In this document: in pieces, positions 45,922 through 55,355 of the stretch
Numbering within the stretch: position 1 is the first letter of the stretch
Layout: each line of letters opens with the position of its first letter
Assembly: GCA_036924835.1 (NCBI GenBank)
Contig: JBAGRR010000001.1
Coordinates: forward strand, 4,541,001 to 4,605,000
DNA from: Nitrobacteraceae bacterium AZCC 1564
GTDB taxonomy: Bacteria; Pseudomonadota; Alphaproteobacteria; Rhizobiales; Xanthobacteraceae
DNA: 64,000 nucleotides
Reading direction: 5' to 3'
Program-made: the position numbers and the translations under genes
Notes under the pieces: generated by a model
Told to the model about the DNA's origin: nothing
Seen by the model: the letters and a program-made list of their open reading frames with translations, nothing else
The model's database searches: none

Positions 45922-47028
45922 ATGTACGTTGCAGTCAAAGGCGGCGAACGCGCCATCGAGAATGCGCACAGGCTGATGGCGCATGAGCGCCGCGGCGATC
46001 CGACGGTGCCGGATCTGTCACTGTCGCAGATTTCCGAGCAACTCACCCTCGCGGTCGATCGCGTGATGACCGAAGGTTCGCTCTATGACCGCGAACTGGC
46101 GGCGCTCGCGATCAAGCAGGCGCGGGGCGACATGATCGAGGCGATCTTCCTGCTGCGCGCATTCCGCGCCACGCTGCCGCGTTTTGGAGTGACCGATCCG
46201 CTCGACACCGCCGAGATGCAGGTGCGTCGCCGCGTATCGTCCACGTTCAAGGATATTCCGGGCGGACAGATCCTTGGCCCGACGTTCGATTATACGCATC
46301 GTCTGCTCGATCCGGCGCTCGCGGCAGGCGAGGCTGTTGCCGAACCAGCGCAAGGCGCGCCGAGCAACGAGCCGATGCCACGCGTCACCGATATTCTTGG
46401 TGCGGATGGCCTGATTGAATCCTCACCGAAAGGGAATTCGGATCAACCAGTGGGTGACCTGACCCGCGAACCGCTGAGCTTTCCGGCGGATCGCGACCTG
46501 CGCTTGCAAAATCTCGCACGGGGCGACGAAGGTTTCCTGCTAGCGCTCGGCTATGCGACGCAGCGTGGTTACGGCCGCAACCATCCGTTCGCCGGTGAAA
46601 TTCGCTTCGGCGATGTCGAGGTGGAGTTCTTTGCTGAAGAAGTCGGCTTCGCCGTGCCGCTTGGCTCAATCGAATTGACCGAATGCCAAATGGTGAACCA
46701 GTTCAAGGGATCGGCCACGGAAGCCCCATGCTTCACCCGCGGTTACGGTCTCGCCTTCGGGCAGAGCGAGCGCAAGACCATGTCGATGGCGCTGGTGGAT
46801 CGCTCGCTGCGTGCGCGCGAACTGGGCGAAGACGTACGTGCGCCGACGCAGGACGAGGAATTCGTCATGTCGCATTCCGACAACGTGCAGGCGACTGGCT
46901 TCGTCGAACATCTCAAGTTGCCACACTACGTGGACTTCCAGTCCGAACTCGGGCTGCTGCGGAAGCTGCGCAAGGAATTCGAGGCAGCGAAAGACAGTGA
47001 CAATAACCTTGCGGAGGCCGCGGAATGA
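45922..47028 (+). CDS. phnI: C-P lyase complex subunit PhnI
   Basis: A 368-residue catalytic subunit for transfer of phosphonate to ribose C1 with adenine release. MYVAVKGGERAIENAHRL is the invariant N-terminus; EMQVRRRVSSTFKDIPGGQILGPTFDYTHRLLD and FCTQ-equivalent RGYGLAFGQSERKTMSMALVDR blocks are conserved. The stop overlaps phnJ by four bases. Length is normal. Confidence 0.96.
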   Translation: MYVAVKGGERAIENAHRLMAHERRGDPTVPDLSLSQISEQLTLAVDRVMTEGSLYDRELAALAIKQARGDMIEAIFLLRAFRATLPRFGVTDPLDTAEMQVRRRVSSTFKDIPGGQILGPTFDYTHRLLDPALAAGEAVAEPAQGAPSNEPMPRVTDILGADGLIESSPKGNSDQPVGDLTREPLSFPADRDLRLQNLARGDEGFLLALGYATQRGYGRNHPFAGEIRFGDVEVEFFAEEVGFAVPLGSIELTECQMVNQFKGSATEAPCFTRGYGLAFGQSERKTMSMALVDRSLRARELGEDVRAPTQDEEFVMSHSDNVQATGFVEHLKLPHYVDFQSELGLLRKLRKEFEAAKDSDNNLAEAAE

Positions 47029-47900
47029 ACGCGCCGGTTTACAACTTCGCTTATCTCGACGAGCAGACCAAGCGAATGATCCGCCGCGCGATCCTGAAGG
47101 CGATCGCGATCCCCGGTTATCAGGTGCCGTTCGCCAGCCGCGAAATGCCGATGCCCTATGGCTGGGGCACCGGCGGCGTGCAGGTGACGGCGGCTATTCT
47201 TGGAGCGGATGACACTCTCAAGGTGATCGATCAGGGCTCCGACGACACCACCAATGCGATCTCGATCCGCAAGTTCTTCGAGAAGACTGCGGGTGTTGCG
47301 ACGACAACCGTGACGTCGGATGCCACCGTAATCCAGACGCGGCATCGTATTCCCGAGACGACCCTGACCGACGATCAGGTGCTGGTCTATCAGGTGCCGA
47401 TCCCCGAGCCGCTGCGCTTTCTGGAGCCGCGCGAGACCGAGACGCGCCGCATGCATGCACTCGCCGAGTACGGGCTGATGCATGTGAAACTCTACGAGGA
47501 CATCGCGCGCCATGGCCACATCGCGACGACATACGCCTATCCGGTGAAGGTCGACGACCGCTACGTGATGGACCCGTCGCCGACGCCGAAATTCGACAAT
47601 CCGAAGATGGACGACTGCGCCGCGCTGCAATTGTTCGGTGCCGGCCGCGAGAAGCGGATCTATGCAATCCCGCCTCATACCAAGGTGCGGTCGCTGGATT
47701 TCGAGGACCATCCGTTCGAGACCTATCGGTTCAGCGCTCCATGTGCGCTCTGCGGATCGACTGAATCCTATCTCGATGAAGTCGTGGTCGATGACAAAGG
47801 CGGGCGGATGTTCGTCTGTTCCGACACGGATTATTGCGAAACGCGCCGCGCGGACGGCCATCAGGGCACTGGCTTCGGTGCCGATCATCAGGTGACATGA
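47025..47900 (+). CDS. phnJ: C-P lyase PhnJ, radical SAM carbon-phosphorus lyase
   Basis: A 291-residue radical SAM enzyme that breaks the C-P bond of 5-phosphoribose 1-phosphonate. The four Cys occur at 240, 243, 265 and 271, the same spacing as E. coli Cys241/244/266/272, so cluster ligands and the reactive Cys are kept. RRAILKAIAIPGYQVPFASREMPMPYGWGTGG is the N-terminal signature. Overlaps phnK start (ATGA). Confidence 0.97.
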   Translation: MNAPVYNFAYLDEQTKRMIRRAILKAIAIPGYQVPFASREMPMPYGWGTGGVQVTAAILGADDTLKVIDQGSDDTTNAISIRKFFEKTAGVATTTVTSDATVIQTRHRIPETTLTDDQVLVYQVPIPEPLRFLEPRETETRRMHALAEYGLMHVKLYEDIARHGHIATTYAYPVKVDDRYVMDPSPTPKFDNPKMDDCAALQLFGAGREKRIYAIPPHTKVRSLDFEDHPFETYRFSAPCALCGSTESYLDEVVVDDKGGRMFVCSDTDYCETRRADGHQGTGFGADHQVT

Positions 47901-48682
47901 TGCGGGACGACGATCAGCCACTGCTCATTTGCGACAACCTCAGCAAGTCCTATGGCCGCAACCTCGGCTGCCGTGACGTGTCGTTCGAGCTGTATCCCGG
48001 TGAAGTGCTGGCCATCGTCGGCGAGTCCGGTTCGGGTAAGTCGACGCTGTTGCAGATGCTTTCGACGCAACTGCAGCCGACCAATGGGCGGGTGCTCTAT
48101 CGCATGCGCGATGGTGTCGCGCGCGACCTTGCAACGCTTGGCGAAGCCGAACGGCGCTTCCTGTTCCGCACTGACTGGGGCTATGTGCATCAGGACCCGG
48201 CCATGGGCCTGCGCATGGCGGTATCGGCCGGTGCCAATGTCGGCGAACGGCTGATGGCGGTCGGCTGGAATCACTACGGCAACATTCGGGACACCGCATC
48301 GTCATGGTTGGAGCGGGTGGAGATTCCTACCGTCCGCATCGACGACGCGCCGAACACCTATTCCGGCGGCATGCGGCAGCGGCTGCAGATTGCACGCAAT
48401 CTCGTCACCGAGCCGCGTCTGGTGTTTATGGATGAGCCGACCGGCGGCCTCGATGTGTCGGTGCAGGCGCGCTTGCTCGATCTGGTGCGCGGACTGGTCA
48501 ATGAGCTTGGTCTTGCGGTCGTGATCGTGACGCATGATCTCGCGGTGGCGCGGCTGCTGTCGCACCGGGTGATGGTGATGAAGGGCGGCGAGGTGATCGA
48601 GACCGGTCTGACCGATCAGGTGCTCGACGATCCGCACGAGCCTTATACCCAGCTTCTCGTTTCCTCGATCCTGCCGGCGTGA
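47897..48682 (+). CDS. phnK: C-P lyase-associated ATPase PhnK
   Basis: A 261-residue ABC-type ATPase that binds the C-P lyase core rather than a membrane permease. GESGSGKST, YSGGMRQRLQIARNL and LVFMDEPTGGLDVS are the ABC motifs; YVHQDPAMGLRMAVSAGANVGERLM is characteristic of PhnK. Its start overlaps the phnJ stop; phnL follows after 7 bp. Confidence 0.96.
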   Translation: MMRDDDQPLLICDNLSKSYGRNLGCRDVSFELYPGEVLAIVGESGSGKSTLLQMLSTQLQPTNGRVLYRMRDGVARDLATLGEAERRFLFRTDWGYVHQDPAMGLRMAVSAGANVGERLMAVGWNHYGNIRDTASSWLERVEIPTVRIDDAPNTYSGGMRQRLQIARNLVTEPRLVFMDEPTGGLDVSVQARLLDLVRGLVNELGLAVVIVTHDLAVARLLSHRVMVMKGGEVIETGLTDQVLDDPHEPYTQLLVSSILPA

Positions 48683-48689
48683 GGTAAAG

Positions 48690-49388
48690 ATGTCTCCAAT
48701 GATCGAAATTTCCGGCGCGGCCAAGACCTTCACCATGCACCTGCAGAACGGCGTGCGGTTGCCGGTAATCTCCGGCGTCTCGATGCATGTGAATGCCGGC
48801 GAATGCGTCGTGCTGGCCGGCCCTTCGGGCGCGGGCAAGTCGTCGATCCTGAAGATGATCTTCGGCAATTACCGCTGTGATCAGGGGCGCATTGCCGTGC
48901 GTCACGGTGGCAATGTGATCGACATCGCCAGCGCGGAGCCGCGCGAAATCCTGCGCGTCCGCCGACATACCATCGGCTATGTCAGCCAGTTCCTGCGCGC
49001 CGTGCCGCGCGTGGCGACCATCGATGTGGTGGCGGAGCCTCTGATCGCGAACGGCGTTGCGCGTGACGACGCCAAAGTCCGTGCAGGCGCACTGCTGCGC
49101 CGCCTCAATATTGCCGAGCGGCTCTGGACGTTGCCGCCTTCAACCTTTTCGGGCGGCGAGCAGCAACGCGTCAACATCGCGCGCGGCTTCATCTCGGACA
49201 TGCCGATCCTGCTGCTGGATGAGCCGACGGCCTCGCTCGATGCCACCAACCGCCAGATCGTCGTCGATCTGGTTGGAGAAAAGAAAGCCCGCGGCGTCGC
49301 CATGGTGGCGATCGTGCACGATGACGAAGTGCGCAATCTGATCGCGGATCGAATTGTCGACGTGACGTCGTTCGCGGCGGCAGCGTGA
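48690..49388 (+). CDS. phnL: C-P lyase-associated ATPase PhnL
   Basis: A 232-residue ABC-type ATPase that docks on PhnK in the lyase complex. GPSGAGKSS (Walker A), FSGGEQQRVNIARG and ILLLDEPTASLD are intact; the N-terminal KTFTMHLQNGVRLPVI is a PhnL feature. Likely TTT-free GTG/ATG start at 48690. Confidence 0.95.
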   Translation: MSPMIEISGAAKTFTMHLQNGVRLPVISGVSMHVNAGECVVLAGPSGAGKSSILKMIFGNYRCDQGRIAVRHGGNVIDIASAEPREILRVRRHTIGYVSQFLRAVPRVATIDVVAEPLIANGVARDDAKVRAGALLRRLNIAERLWTLPPSTFSGGEQQRVNIARGFISDMPILLLDEPTASLDATNRQIVVDLVGEKKARGVAMVAIVHDDEVRNLIADRIVDVTSFAAAA

Positions 49389-49400
49389 AGGGGGGGAGAC

Positions 49401-50558
49401 ATGAATACCGGACGAAACGAAACAATTCTCAGCAACGCCCGCGTGGTGCTGCACGACCGCGTCATCGAGCGCGGCTGGGTAGCGATCGCGGGCGGCGCGA
49501 TTGCGGAGGTCGGTGAGGGCGATGCGCCCGAGCGCGGCGAGGACATCGGCGGCGATCTCGTGATGCCGGGCCTGATCGAGATGCACACGGATCATCTCGA
49601 AGCCCATTACGTGCCGCGCCCCAAGGTCTACTGGGACCCTGTCGCCGCGGTCGTTTCTTACGATGGCCAACTCGCCACCAGCGGCATCACGACGGTTCTC
49701 GATTCACTGCGTCTCTGGAGCGAGGAAGGCGTCGAGGGCGTCGACGGCCAGGCGAACGTCCTGGCGAAAGCCATTAGTGACGCGCGGGACGCCAATCTGT
49801 TGCGCGCCGATCATTTTCTGCATTTGCGTTGTGAAATTCCGACGCCGCGCGTCGTCGAAGAGGCCAAGGAATTGATCGAGCGTCCGGATATTCGGCTGAT
49901 GTCGCTGATGGATCACACGCCAGGACAGCGGCAATTCCGCGATGAAGGCAAGCTGCGCGATTATTATCGCGGCAAGAGCGGCGGGCTCACCGATGCGCAA
50001 CTCGACGTGATGTTCGCGCAGCGTGTGGCGTACCAGAAGAAATACGCGGCCAAGAACATGCGTGAGATCGTTGCATTGGCGCATAGCCACAACGTCCCGC
50101 TCGCCAGCCACGACGACACGACGGAGGAGAACGTCAGCGACGCGATCCGCGATCGTGTGTCGGTGGCTGAATTCCCGACCACCATGGAAGCCGCACGCGG
50201 GCTGCATCAGGCGGGCATTCGCGTGCTGATGGGCGCGCCGAACGTCGTACGCGGTGGATCGCACTCCGGCAACGTCGCAGCGGTCGATCTCGCTCGCGAA
50301 GGATTGCTCGACATAATGTCGTCCGACTACGTTCCCTCGAGCCTGCTGATGGCAGCGATGCAACTGCCGAAACATGCTCCGGTGATCGATCTTGCCGCAG
50401 CGGTACGGACTGTGACCAAGACAGCGGCGGAAGCCGTCGGATTGAGTGACAGAGGAGAGATCGTTGCGGGCAAGCGCGCCGACATAATCCGCGTGCATAT
50501 GGCTAAGGATCTTCCCGTGGTGCGCAGCGTCTGGCGTGAAGGGAAGCGCGTCGCATGA
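49401..50558 (+). CDS. phnM: RPnTP diphosphatase PhnM (E. coli-type copy)
   Basis: A 385-residue amidohydrolase that converts ribose 1-phosphonate 5-triphosphate to the 5-monophosphate. MHTDHLEAHYVPRPKVYW, LMDHTPGQRQF, ASHDDTTEENV, GAPNVVRGGSHSGNVAA and MSSDYVPSSLL closely follow E. coli PhnM, including the metal-binding His and Asp residues. The RBS is a run of G before 49401. It overlaps phnN by four bases. Second PhnM-family gene in the window. Confidence 0.97.
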   Translation: MNTGRNETILSNARVVLHDRVIERGWVAIAGGAIAEVGEGDAPERGEDIGGDLVMPGLIEMHTDHLEAHYVPRPKVYWDPVAAVVSYDGQLATSGITTVLDSLRLWSEEGVEGVDGQANVLAKAISDARDANLLRADHFLHLRCEIPTPRVVEEAKELIERPDIRLMSLMDHTPGQRQFRDEGKLRDYYRGKSGGLTDAQLDVMFAQRVAYQKKYAAKNMREIVALAHSHNVPLASHDDTTEENVSDAIRDRVSVAEFPTTMEAARGLHQAGIRVLMGAPNVVRGGSHSGNVAAVDLAREGLLDIMSSDYVPSSLLMAAMQLPKHAPVIDLAAAVRTVTKTAAEAVGLSDRGEIVAGKRADIIRVHMAKDLPVVRSVWREGKRVA

Positions 50559-51133
50559 TCGATACAGCCACACTTTCAGATCATCGCACCGGCCTGATCG
50601 GCCCTGGTCGCCTTATTCTCGTGGTCGGCCCGAGCGGCGCCGGCAAGGATACGCTCATCGGGCTCGCGCAGGCGGCATGCGCGGACGATCCCGGCGTCGT
50701 GTTTCCACAGCGCGTGGTGACGCGCGAAGCGTCTTTTTCTGAGAACAATGCTGCCGTCAGCCCGATAATGTTCGGGCAGATGCTCGCGCACGGCGAATTC
50801 GCCTTCCAGTGGGAGGCACATGGCCTGCGCTACGGTGTGCCGCGTTCGATTATCGATGATGTCCGTGGCGGACGGGTGGTGGTGGTCAATGTCTCGCGGA
50901 CCATCGTCGAACTCGCACGCCGGTCCTATGCCAACGTGACGGTGGTCTCGATTACCGCGCCGCCGGACATTCTGGCGCAGCGTATCGCCGACCGCGGTCG
51001 CGCCAGCGACGGGCAGGTCGAAGGGCGGGTCCGGCGTGCGGTTGTTGCTGCCGAGCCCGATGTCGTCATCAACAATATTGGGCCCGCCAATGATCACGCC
51101 GCGCAGTTGTTGCGGATTATCCGGGGACACTAG
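50555..51133 (+). CDS. phnN: Ribose 1,5-bisphosphate phosphokinase PhnN
   Basis: A 192-residue guanylate-kinase-like enzyme making PRPP from ribose 1,5-bisphosphate. P-loop GPSGAGKDT (25-33), HGEFAFQWEAHGLRYGVP and ITAPPDILAQRIADRGR are diagnostic. The reading frame ends RGH-TAG, and the last 11 bases (GGGGACACTAG) match the end of the dispersed class A repeat, so its stop comes from a repeat remnant. Last gene of phnGHIJKLMN. Confidence 0.95.
   Translation: MIDTATLSDHRTGLIGPGRLILVVGPSGAGKDTLIGLAQAACADDPGVVFPQRVVTREASFSENNAAVSPIMFGQMLAHGEFAFQWEAHGLRYGVPRSIIDDVRGGRVVVVNVSRTIVELARRSYANVTVVSITAPPDILAQRIADRGRASDGQVEGRVRRAVVAAEPDVVINNIGPANDHAAQLLRIIRGH
51123..51133. repeat. Half-site of class A palindrome at phnN stop
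   Basis: GGGGACACTAG equals the right terminus of class A elements (GGGACACTAG) with no left partner. It contains the phnN stop codon. Confidence 0.5.
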
Positions 51134-51157
51134 CTCTCAAAGGGACTTTTCTCGCCT

Positions 51158-51178
51158 GCGCCGGAGGTGCTCCGGCGC
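51158..51178 (+). terminator. GC hairpin after phnN
   Basis: GCGCCGGAG (51158-51166) and CTCCGGCGC (51170-51178) form a 9-bp stem with a 3-base loop, 25 bp after phnN. No T run follows, so it may be a weak or rho-assisted end of the operon. Confidence 0.5.
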
Positions 51179-51250
51179 CGCGTTTACCTCCCGTTAACCA
51201 TAATTGAGGCAGGTTGCCGCCAAGGTTCCTGGGGAGCGGGCAACCAAATA

Positions 51251-52231
51251 ATGTCAATCGAACCATCTGTCATCACGGCGGGTCTTGATGCTGCGCGCAC
51301 CAAGATCGCGAACACCATCAAGAGCGCCGCAAGCGCGACGGGCGCGAGCTTCGAATATCTCGTCTCGGCGGCGAAGATGGAGTCCAATCTCGACCCGACC
51401 GCTCAGGCGTCGACATCGTCGGCGCGCGGGCTTTACCAATTCATCGAGCAGACCTGGCTCGGCACCGTCAAGGAGGCGGGCGCTGCATTCGGGTTCGGCA
51501 AATATGCCGACGCCATTACGAAATCGCCGTCCGGCACCTATTCGGTCAGCGATCCGGCTGCCCGCGTCGAAATCCTGAAACTGCGCGATGATCCTGCGGC
51601 CAATGCCGCGATGGCGGGCGTGCTGACGCAATCCAACAGCTTCAAGCTCACCGGCGCGATCGGTCGGCGGCCGACTGATGGCGAACTCTATATGGCGCAC
51701 TTCATGGGCGTCGGTGGCGCGTCAAAGCTCATCACGAGCGCGCAGGACAATCCTTACGCGTCGGCGCCTGCAATGTTTCCCAATGCCGCGGCCGCAAACC
51801 GTTCGATCTTCTACAATCGCGATGGCAGCGCGCGAAGCGTCTCGCAGGTCTACTCGGTGCTGACCACTCGTTATGATAGCGCGGCGAGTTCGCAGACGAC
51901 ACGGATGGCAATGGCGTCGGCAGGTGAGGTGCCGGGGCAATCGCGGATGTCGAATGTGCCCGACAATGCTGCGTTTCTCGCGAATTTTCCGCAAGTCCGT
52001 GCGGCGGCGGCTTCACCTCAGCTTGAAGAGCTGCAGACGCCGATTTCGCCGACGTTCCGCTCGCTGTTTCAAGCGGGCACGCGGCCCGAACCGGTATCGA
52101 ACACTGTCCGCGAATTATGGGGTAACAAATCGACCGCCAGCAATGCGGGAGCGCCGAACGATCCGCCTCCCGGCGACGGACCGCGTGGCATCGGTCTCTT
52201 CAGCGATCCGACCGGACGTTATAGCGGCTGA
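51251..52231 (+). CDS. Lytic transglycosylase-like (SLT fold) protein
   Basis: A 326-residue protein starting at ATG 51251 (MSIEPSVITAG). Residues about 25-180 resemble the SLT/GH23 catalytic domain: EYLVSAAKMESNLDPTAQAS carries the catalytic Glu and SSARGLYQFIEQTWL the following motif; ELYMAHFMG is conserved. No Sec signal is visible. The rest is low-complexity, Ala/Ser/Pro-rich. Such proteins are often secreted by flagellar or type III routes (inference). Not linked by function to phnN. Confidence 0.8.
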   Translation: MSIEPSVITAGLDAARTKIANTIKSAASATGASFEYLVSAAKMESNLDPTAQASTSSARGLYQFIEQTWLGTVKEAGAAFGFGKYADAITKSPSGTYSVSDPAARVEILKLRDDPAANAAMAGVLTQSNSFKLTGAIGRRPTDGELYMAHFMGVGGASKLITSAQDNPYASAPAMFPNAAAANRSIFYNRDGSARSVSQVYSVLTTRYDSAASSQTTRMAMASAGEVPGQSRMSNVPDNAAFLANFPQVRAAAASPQLEELQTPISPTFRSLFQAGTRPEPVSNTVRELWGNKSTASNAGAPNDPPPGDGPRGIGLFSDPTGRYSG

Positions 52232-52366
52232 TTTTCCTCGCAGCCTGTGGGTCATTCCCGCATATGGTAGGCGGGGATTTCCCGAGCGCATCTGAAACGC
52301 CTATCCTTGCTTTATAGTGGGAAGGCGCAGTCGCGCACATCTCCTGCAAAAAGCCGGAGGCTGCTC

Positions 52367-53092
52367 TTGAGCTTCGCGTTCGTGCTTGCCGTAGGACTTG
52401 TTGCCGGTGTGATCAGCGGCATCATCGGCACCGGTTCCTCGATCATGCTGTTGCCTGTTCTCGTCTACGAGTTCGGGCCGAAGGAAGCTGTGCCGATCAT
52501 GGCGGTTGCTTCCATCATGGCGAACTTATCGCGCATTCTGGCGTGGTGGCGCGAGGTCGATTGGCGTGCCGCTCTCGCTTATGTCGTGACCGGTGCTCCG
52601 GCCGCGGCGCTTGGCGCGCGAACGTTGCTGGCGTTGCCTTCGCACGTGGTCGATGCCGCCATTGGCGTCTTTCTCATTGCCGCGATCCCGCTGCGGCGTT
52701 GGTTCGTTGCGCGTGAGTTCACGCTGTCGCTTTGGCACCTCGCCATCGTCGGCGCGATCGTGGGATATGTCACAGGCATCGTGGCCTCGACCGGTCCGAT
52801 TACGGTTCCAATCTTCATGTCGTTTGGTCTGATCAAAGGCGCGCTGCTTGGCACGGAAGCAGCCGGCTCGCTCGCGCTCTACATCAGCAAGGCGCTGACG
52901 TTTCAGCGCTTCGATGCAATGCCGCCTGCAACTGCATTGAAAGGCTTGATCGCCGGATCATCGCTGATGGCAGGCGCGTTCATCGCCAAGCGTTTCGTGA
53001 TGCGGCTCGATGCCGAATCCTTCCGTCTTATGATGGAAGGGATGATGCTGGTGGCGGGCCTGTCGATGCTCTGGACCGCGCTTCACCACTGA
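52367..53092 (+). CDS. TauE/SafE-family sulfite/anion exporter
   Basis: A 241-residue membrane protein of about seven or eight helices starting at TTG 52367, with GGAGG six bases upstream; the longer frame back to 52307 lacks an RBS. GLVAGVISGIIGTGSSIMLLPVL and, in the second half, TGIVASTGPITVPIF are the two repeats of the TauE domain. Presumed sulfonate/sulfite-type anion export; substrate unknown. Confidence 0.88.
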   Translation: MSFAFVLAVGLVAGVISGIIGTGSSIMLLPVLVYEFGPKEAVPIMAVASIMANLSRILAWWREVDWRAALAYVVTGAPAAALGARTLLALPSHVVDAAIGVFLIAAIPLRRWFVAREFTLSLWHLAIVGAIVGYVTGIVASTGPITVPIFMSFGLIKGALLGTEAAGSLALYISKALTFQRFDAMPPATALKGLIAGSSLMAGAFIAKRFVMRLDAESFRLMMEGMMLVAGLSMLWTALHH

Positions 53093-53104
53093 TCCGCCCG
53101 CGCG

Positions 53105-53173
53105 CTGGTATGATTCAGAAGTTCGCACGGGCTTGCGGTTTGCTCGGATGCGAACTACTGAGCCACACGCTAG
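53105..53173. repeat. Degenerate CTAG palindrome
   Basis: A 69-bp copy. The left arm GATTCAGAAGTTCGCA and right arm TGCGAACTACTGAGCCACACGCTAG resemble class B, while the spacer (CTTGCGGTTTGCTCGGA) is like those of class A copies at 26191 (inverted) and 63183. Left CTAG has become CTGG. Confidence 0.75.
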
Positions 53174-53297
53174 CGGTTAACAAAACATCAATCATCACAG
53201 CCGTTTATGGTGAACCGTTTATTAAGTGTCATGGTTTACATTTCCTGACAGTTGGCATCGAGCCCCGATGCCTTGCAGGTTGCGTAAGCCCGTACTC

Positions 53298-54530
53298 ATG
53301 ATTGTTCGGCAGTTTATTAGTTGGGTTCGTACTGCTCCCGCGGGGGAGCGCGCAGAGGCGACACGGGCATTGGCCCGGGCTTGGTTGATTTCCGATTTAT
53401 CGGATGATGATCGTGCTGCTGCCGAAGGCGCATTGTTGATGCTTCTCGACGATGCATCGCCGCTGGTCCGCAAAGCAATGGCGGAAGTTTTCGCCCGCTC
53501 GGCGGATGCGCCGCCGGCGATTGTCGCGGCCCTCGCGGTGGACCAGCCGTCCGTCGCGCTGCCGATCCTCGAACATTCTCCGCTGCTGTTCGATGCCGAC
53601 CTTGTCGACATCGTCGCGACCGGCAATTGTGAAATTCAATGCGCCATTGCACGCCGCATCGACCTTCCGCCGTCGGTCTGCGCTGCAATCGCGGAAGTCG
53701 GCAGCCCGTCGTCGGCGCTCGAACTGATCGAAAATCCGCGTGCGGAGCTTGCCGCGTTTTCGCTCGAACGCATTGTCGAACGTCATGGGCATTTCGCGGC
53801 GATTCGCGAGTCGCTTCTGCCGTTGCCCGATCTTCCGGTGAAGCTCCGGTTGATCCTCGCTGAGAAGCTCTCCAACACGCTGGCGCATTTCGTCACCGCG
53901 CGTGACTGGATGAGCGCCGATCGCGCCCGGCGCGTCACTGGCGAAGCGCTGGAACGGTCGACCATCAACATCGCCTCGCATAGGCGCGGCCCGGAGCTGG
54001 TCGCACTGGTCAGCCACCTGCGTGCCGCCGGTCAGCTCAATGCAGCTCTGATCCTGCGAGCGCTGCTATCCGGCAATTTCGAGCTGTTCCAAGAAGCGTT
54101 GGTGCAATTGTCCAGCCTGCCGCGTAGCCGCGTCGCAGCGCTGGTTTACGATCGTGGCGGCGCAAGCCTGAACGCACTGCTTGCCAAGGCACAATTGCCG
54201 AAATCGACCTTTGCGGCATTCCGTGTTGCCCTCGAGGCCAGCCATGAGGTCGGCTACATCGGCACCGTCAACGGCGCGACGCGGCTGCGGCGGCGCATGG
54301 TCGAACGTGTGCTGACGCAATGCGAGACCACGCCCACGCCGGAGACCGAACCACTGCTGATCATGCTCCGGCGCTTCGCGACAGAATCGGCGAGAGATGA
54401 AGCGCGGATGTTCTGCGACGAGATGCTGGCGGATGATTTCGTCAACATGCTGGACGCGCATGCAACTGTCGATGCCATCAAGCGTGAGGGCCGGTTCAAT
54501 GCGTATGACGTCGAACTGATCGCGGCCTAA
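53298..54530 (+). CDS. DUF2336 domain protein
   Basis: A 410-residue, mostly helical protein starting at ATG 53298 (MIVRQFISWVRT). It has HEAT-like repetitive helices (RALARAWLISDLSDDDRAAAEGALLMLLDDASPLVRKAMAEVFA) typical of alphaproteobacterial DUF2336, and a conserved VERHGHFAAIRESLLPLP block. No signal or catalytic motif. Function unknown; it precedes a signalling pair on the opposite strand. Confidence 0.85.
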   Translation: MIVRQFISWVRTAPAGERAEATRALARAWLISDLSDDDRAAAEGALLMLLDDASPLVRKAMAEVFARSADAPPAIVAALAVDQPSVALPILEHSPLLFDADLVDIVATGNCEIQCAIARRIDLPPSVCAAIAEVGSPSSALELIENPRAELAAFSLERIVERHGHFAAIRESLLPLPDLPVKLRLILAEKLSNTLAHFVTARDWMSADRARRVTGEALERSTINIASHRRGPELVALVSHLRAAGQLNAALILRALLSGNFELFQEALVQLSSLPRSRVAALVYDRGGASLNALLAKAQLPKSTFAAFRVALEASHEVGYIGTVNGATRLRRRMVERVLTQCETTPTPETEPLLIMLRRFATESARDEARMFCDEMLADDFVNMLDAHATVDAIKREGRFNAYDVELIAA

Positions 54531-54555
54531 GCTTTTTGAGATCTGTTCTTGACGC

Positions 54556-54584
54556 AAATGCCCGGGCTCAACTCGGGCATTTTT
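54556..54584 (+). terminator. Terminator of DUF2336 gene
   Basis: AAATGCCCG (54556-54564) pairs with CGGGCATTT (54574-54582) and is followed by TT. Loop 9 bases. Confidence 0.88.
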
Positions 54585-54702
54585 CGTTTCGGGTTAGGAG
54601 TGGTCCAATATTCGCGGGCTGCTCTCAATTTTTGTTTTGACGCATTTTCTTCACGCGAACCGGTAAGCCACTTCGCTCGAAAACGCGCTGACGCGCAAAA
54701 CA

Positions 54703-54736
54703 AAACCGCCCGGGCCAATCACGGCGCGGGCGGTTT
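54703..54736 (-). terminator. Terminator of Hpt gene
   Basis: AAACCGCCCG (54703-54712) pairs with CGGGCGGTTT (54727-54736). On the minus strand the stem is followed by TTGTTTTG, just downstream of the gene ending at 54763. Confidence 0.85.
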
Positions 54737-54762
54737 GCTTGTCTCTTACTTGAAGTCTGCTG

Positions 54763-55347
54763 TTACTCGGTCGGCGCGATGCTCGGAGCCAGCACGGCTT
54801 CAAGATGTTCGGGGCGATCCTGGTTGACGGCGACGAGATATTCATCGGCAACCGCGCGCAGACGCTTGCTGAGTTCGTCCGCCGTTTCCGCCTTGCTCTC
54901 ATCGCGGCGCTTCTGCTCGCGGAAGATTGCCAGGATAGCGTTGATATGATGGGTAATGATCTCTTCGGGGACTTTTGCAAGATCCGGCGCGTGTTCGATC
55001 AACCGGGTCAGGCTCTCGGCAGCGGCTGCCGCCGTCGGATAACCGAAAGTCGCGGAGTGACCCTTGATATCGTGGGCGGCGCGGAACATTTCGTCCTGCC
55101 GCTCCTTGTTTACGCCGTCACGCTTGATGGCGGCGTGGGCAGCATGGAGACGGTCGCATTCGACGCGCATCCATTCCTTGAATTCGCCGGAGAGATCGGC
55201 AAGCGCCTGCTCGGCACGCGCGACCGGATCGTCGAAATCCTTTTCTTCCACATAGTGCACCATGGCACGCAGCGGATTCGGTTGGGTTATGACAAGATGA
55301 TCGCTGAAAGTCTCGACGTTGATCTCAGAAGGCTTTTTGGGGGCCAT
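54763..55347 (-). CDS. Hpt-domain phosphotransfer protein
   Basis: A 194-residue helical protein with the Hpt signature AHDIKGHSATFGYP, the phosphorylatable His being residue 92. FRAAHDIKG and the following amphipathic helix (AAAAAESLTRLIEHAP) form the four-helix bundle. No kinase domain is present, so it receives and passes phosphoryl groups. It lies 8 bp after the receiver gene on the same strand, an obvious partner. Confidence 0.88.
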   Translation of the reverse strand: MAPKKPSEINVETFSDHLVITQPNPLRAMVHYVEEKDFDDPVARAEQALADLSGEFKEWMRVECDRLHAAHAAIKRDGVNKERQDEMFRAAHDIKGHSATFGYPTAAAAAESLTRLIEHAPDLAKVPEEIITHHINAILAIFREQKRRDESKAETADELSKRLRAVADEYLVAVNQDRPEHLEAVLAPSIAPTE

Positions 55348-55355
55348 AATGTTTC

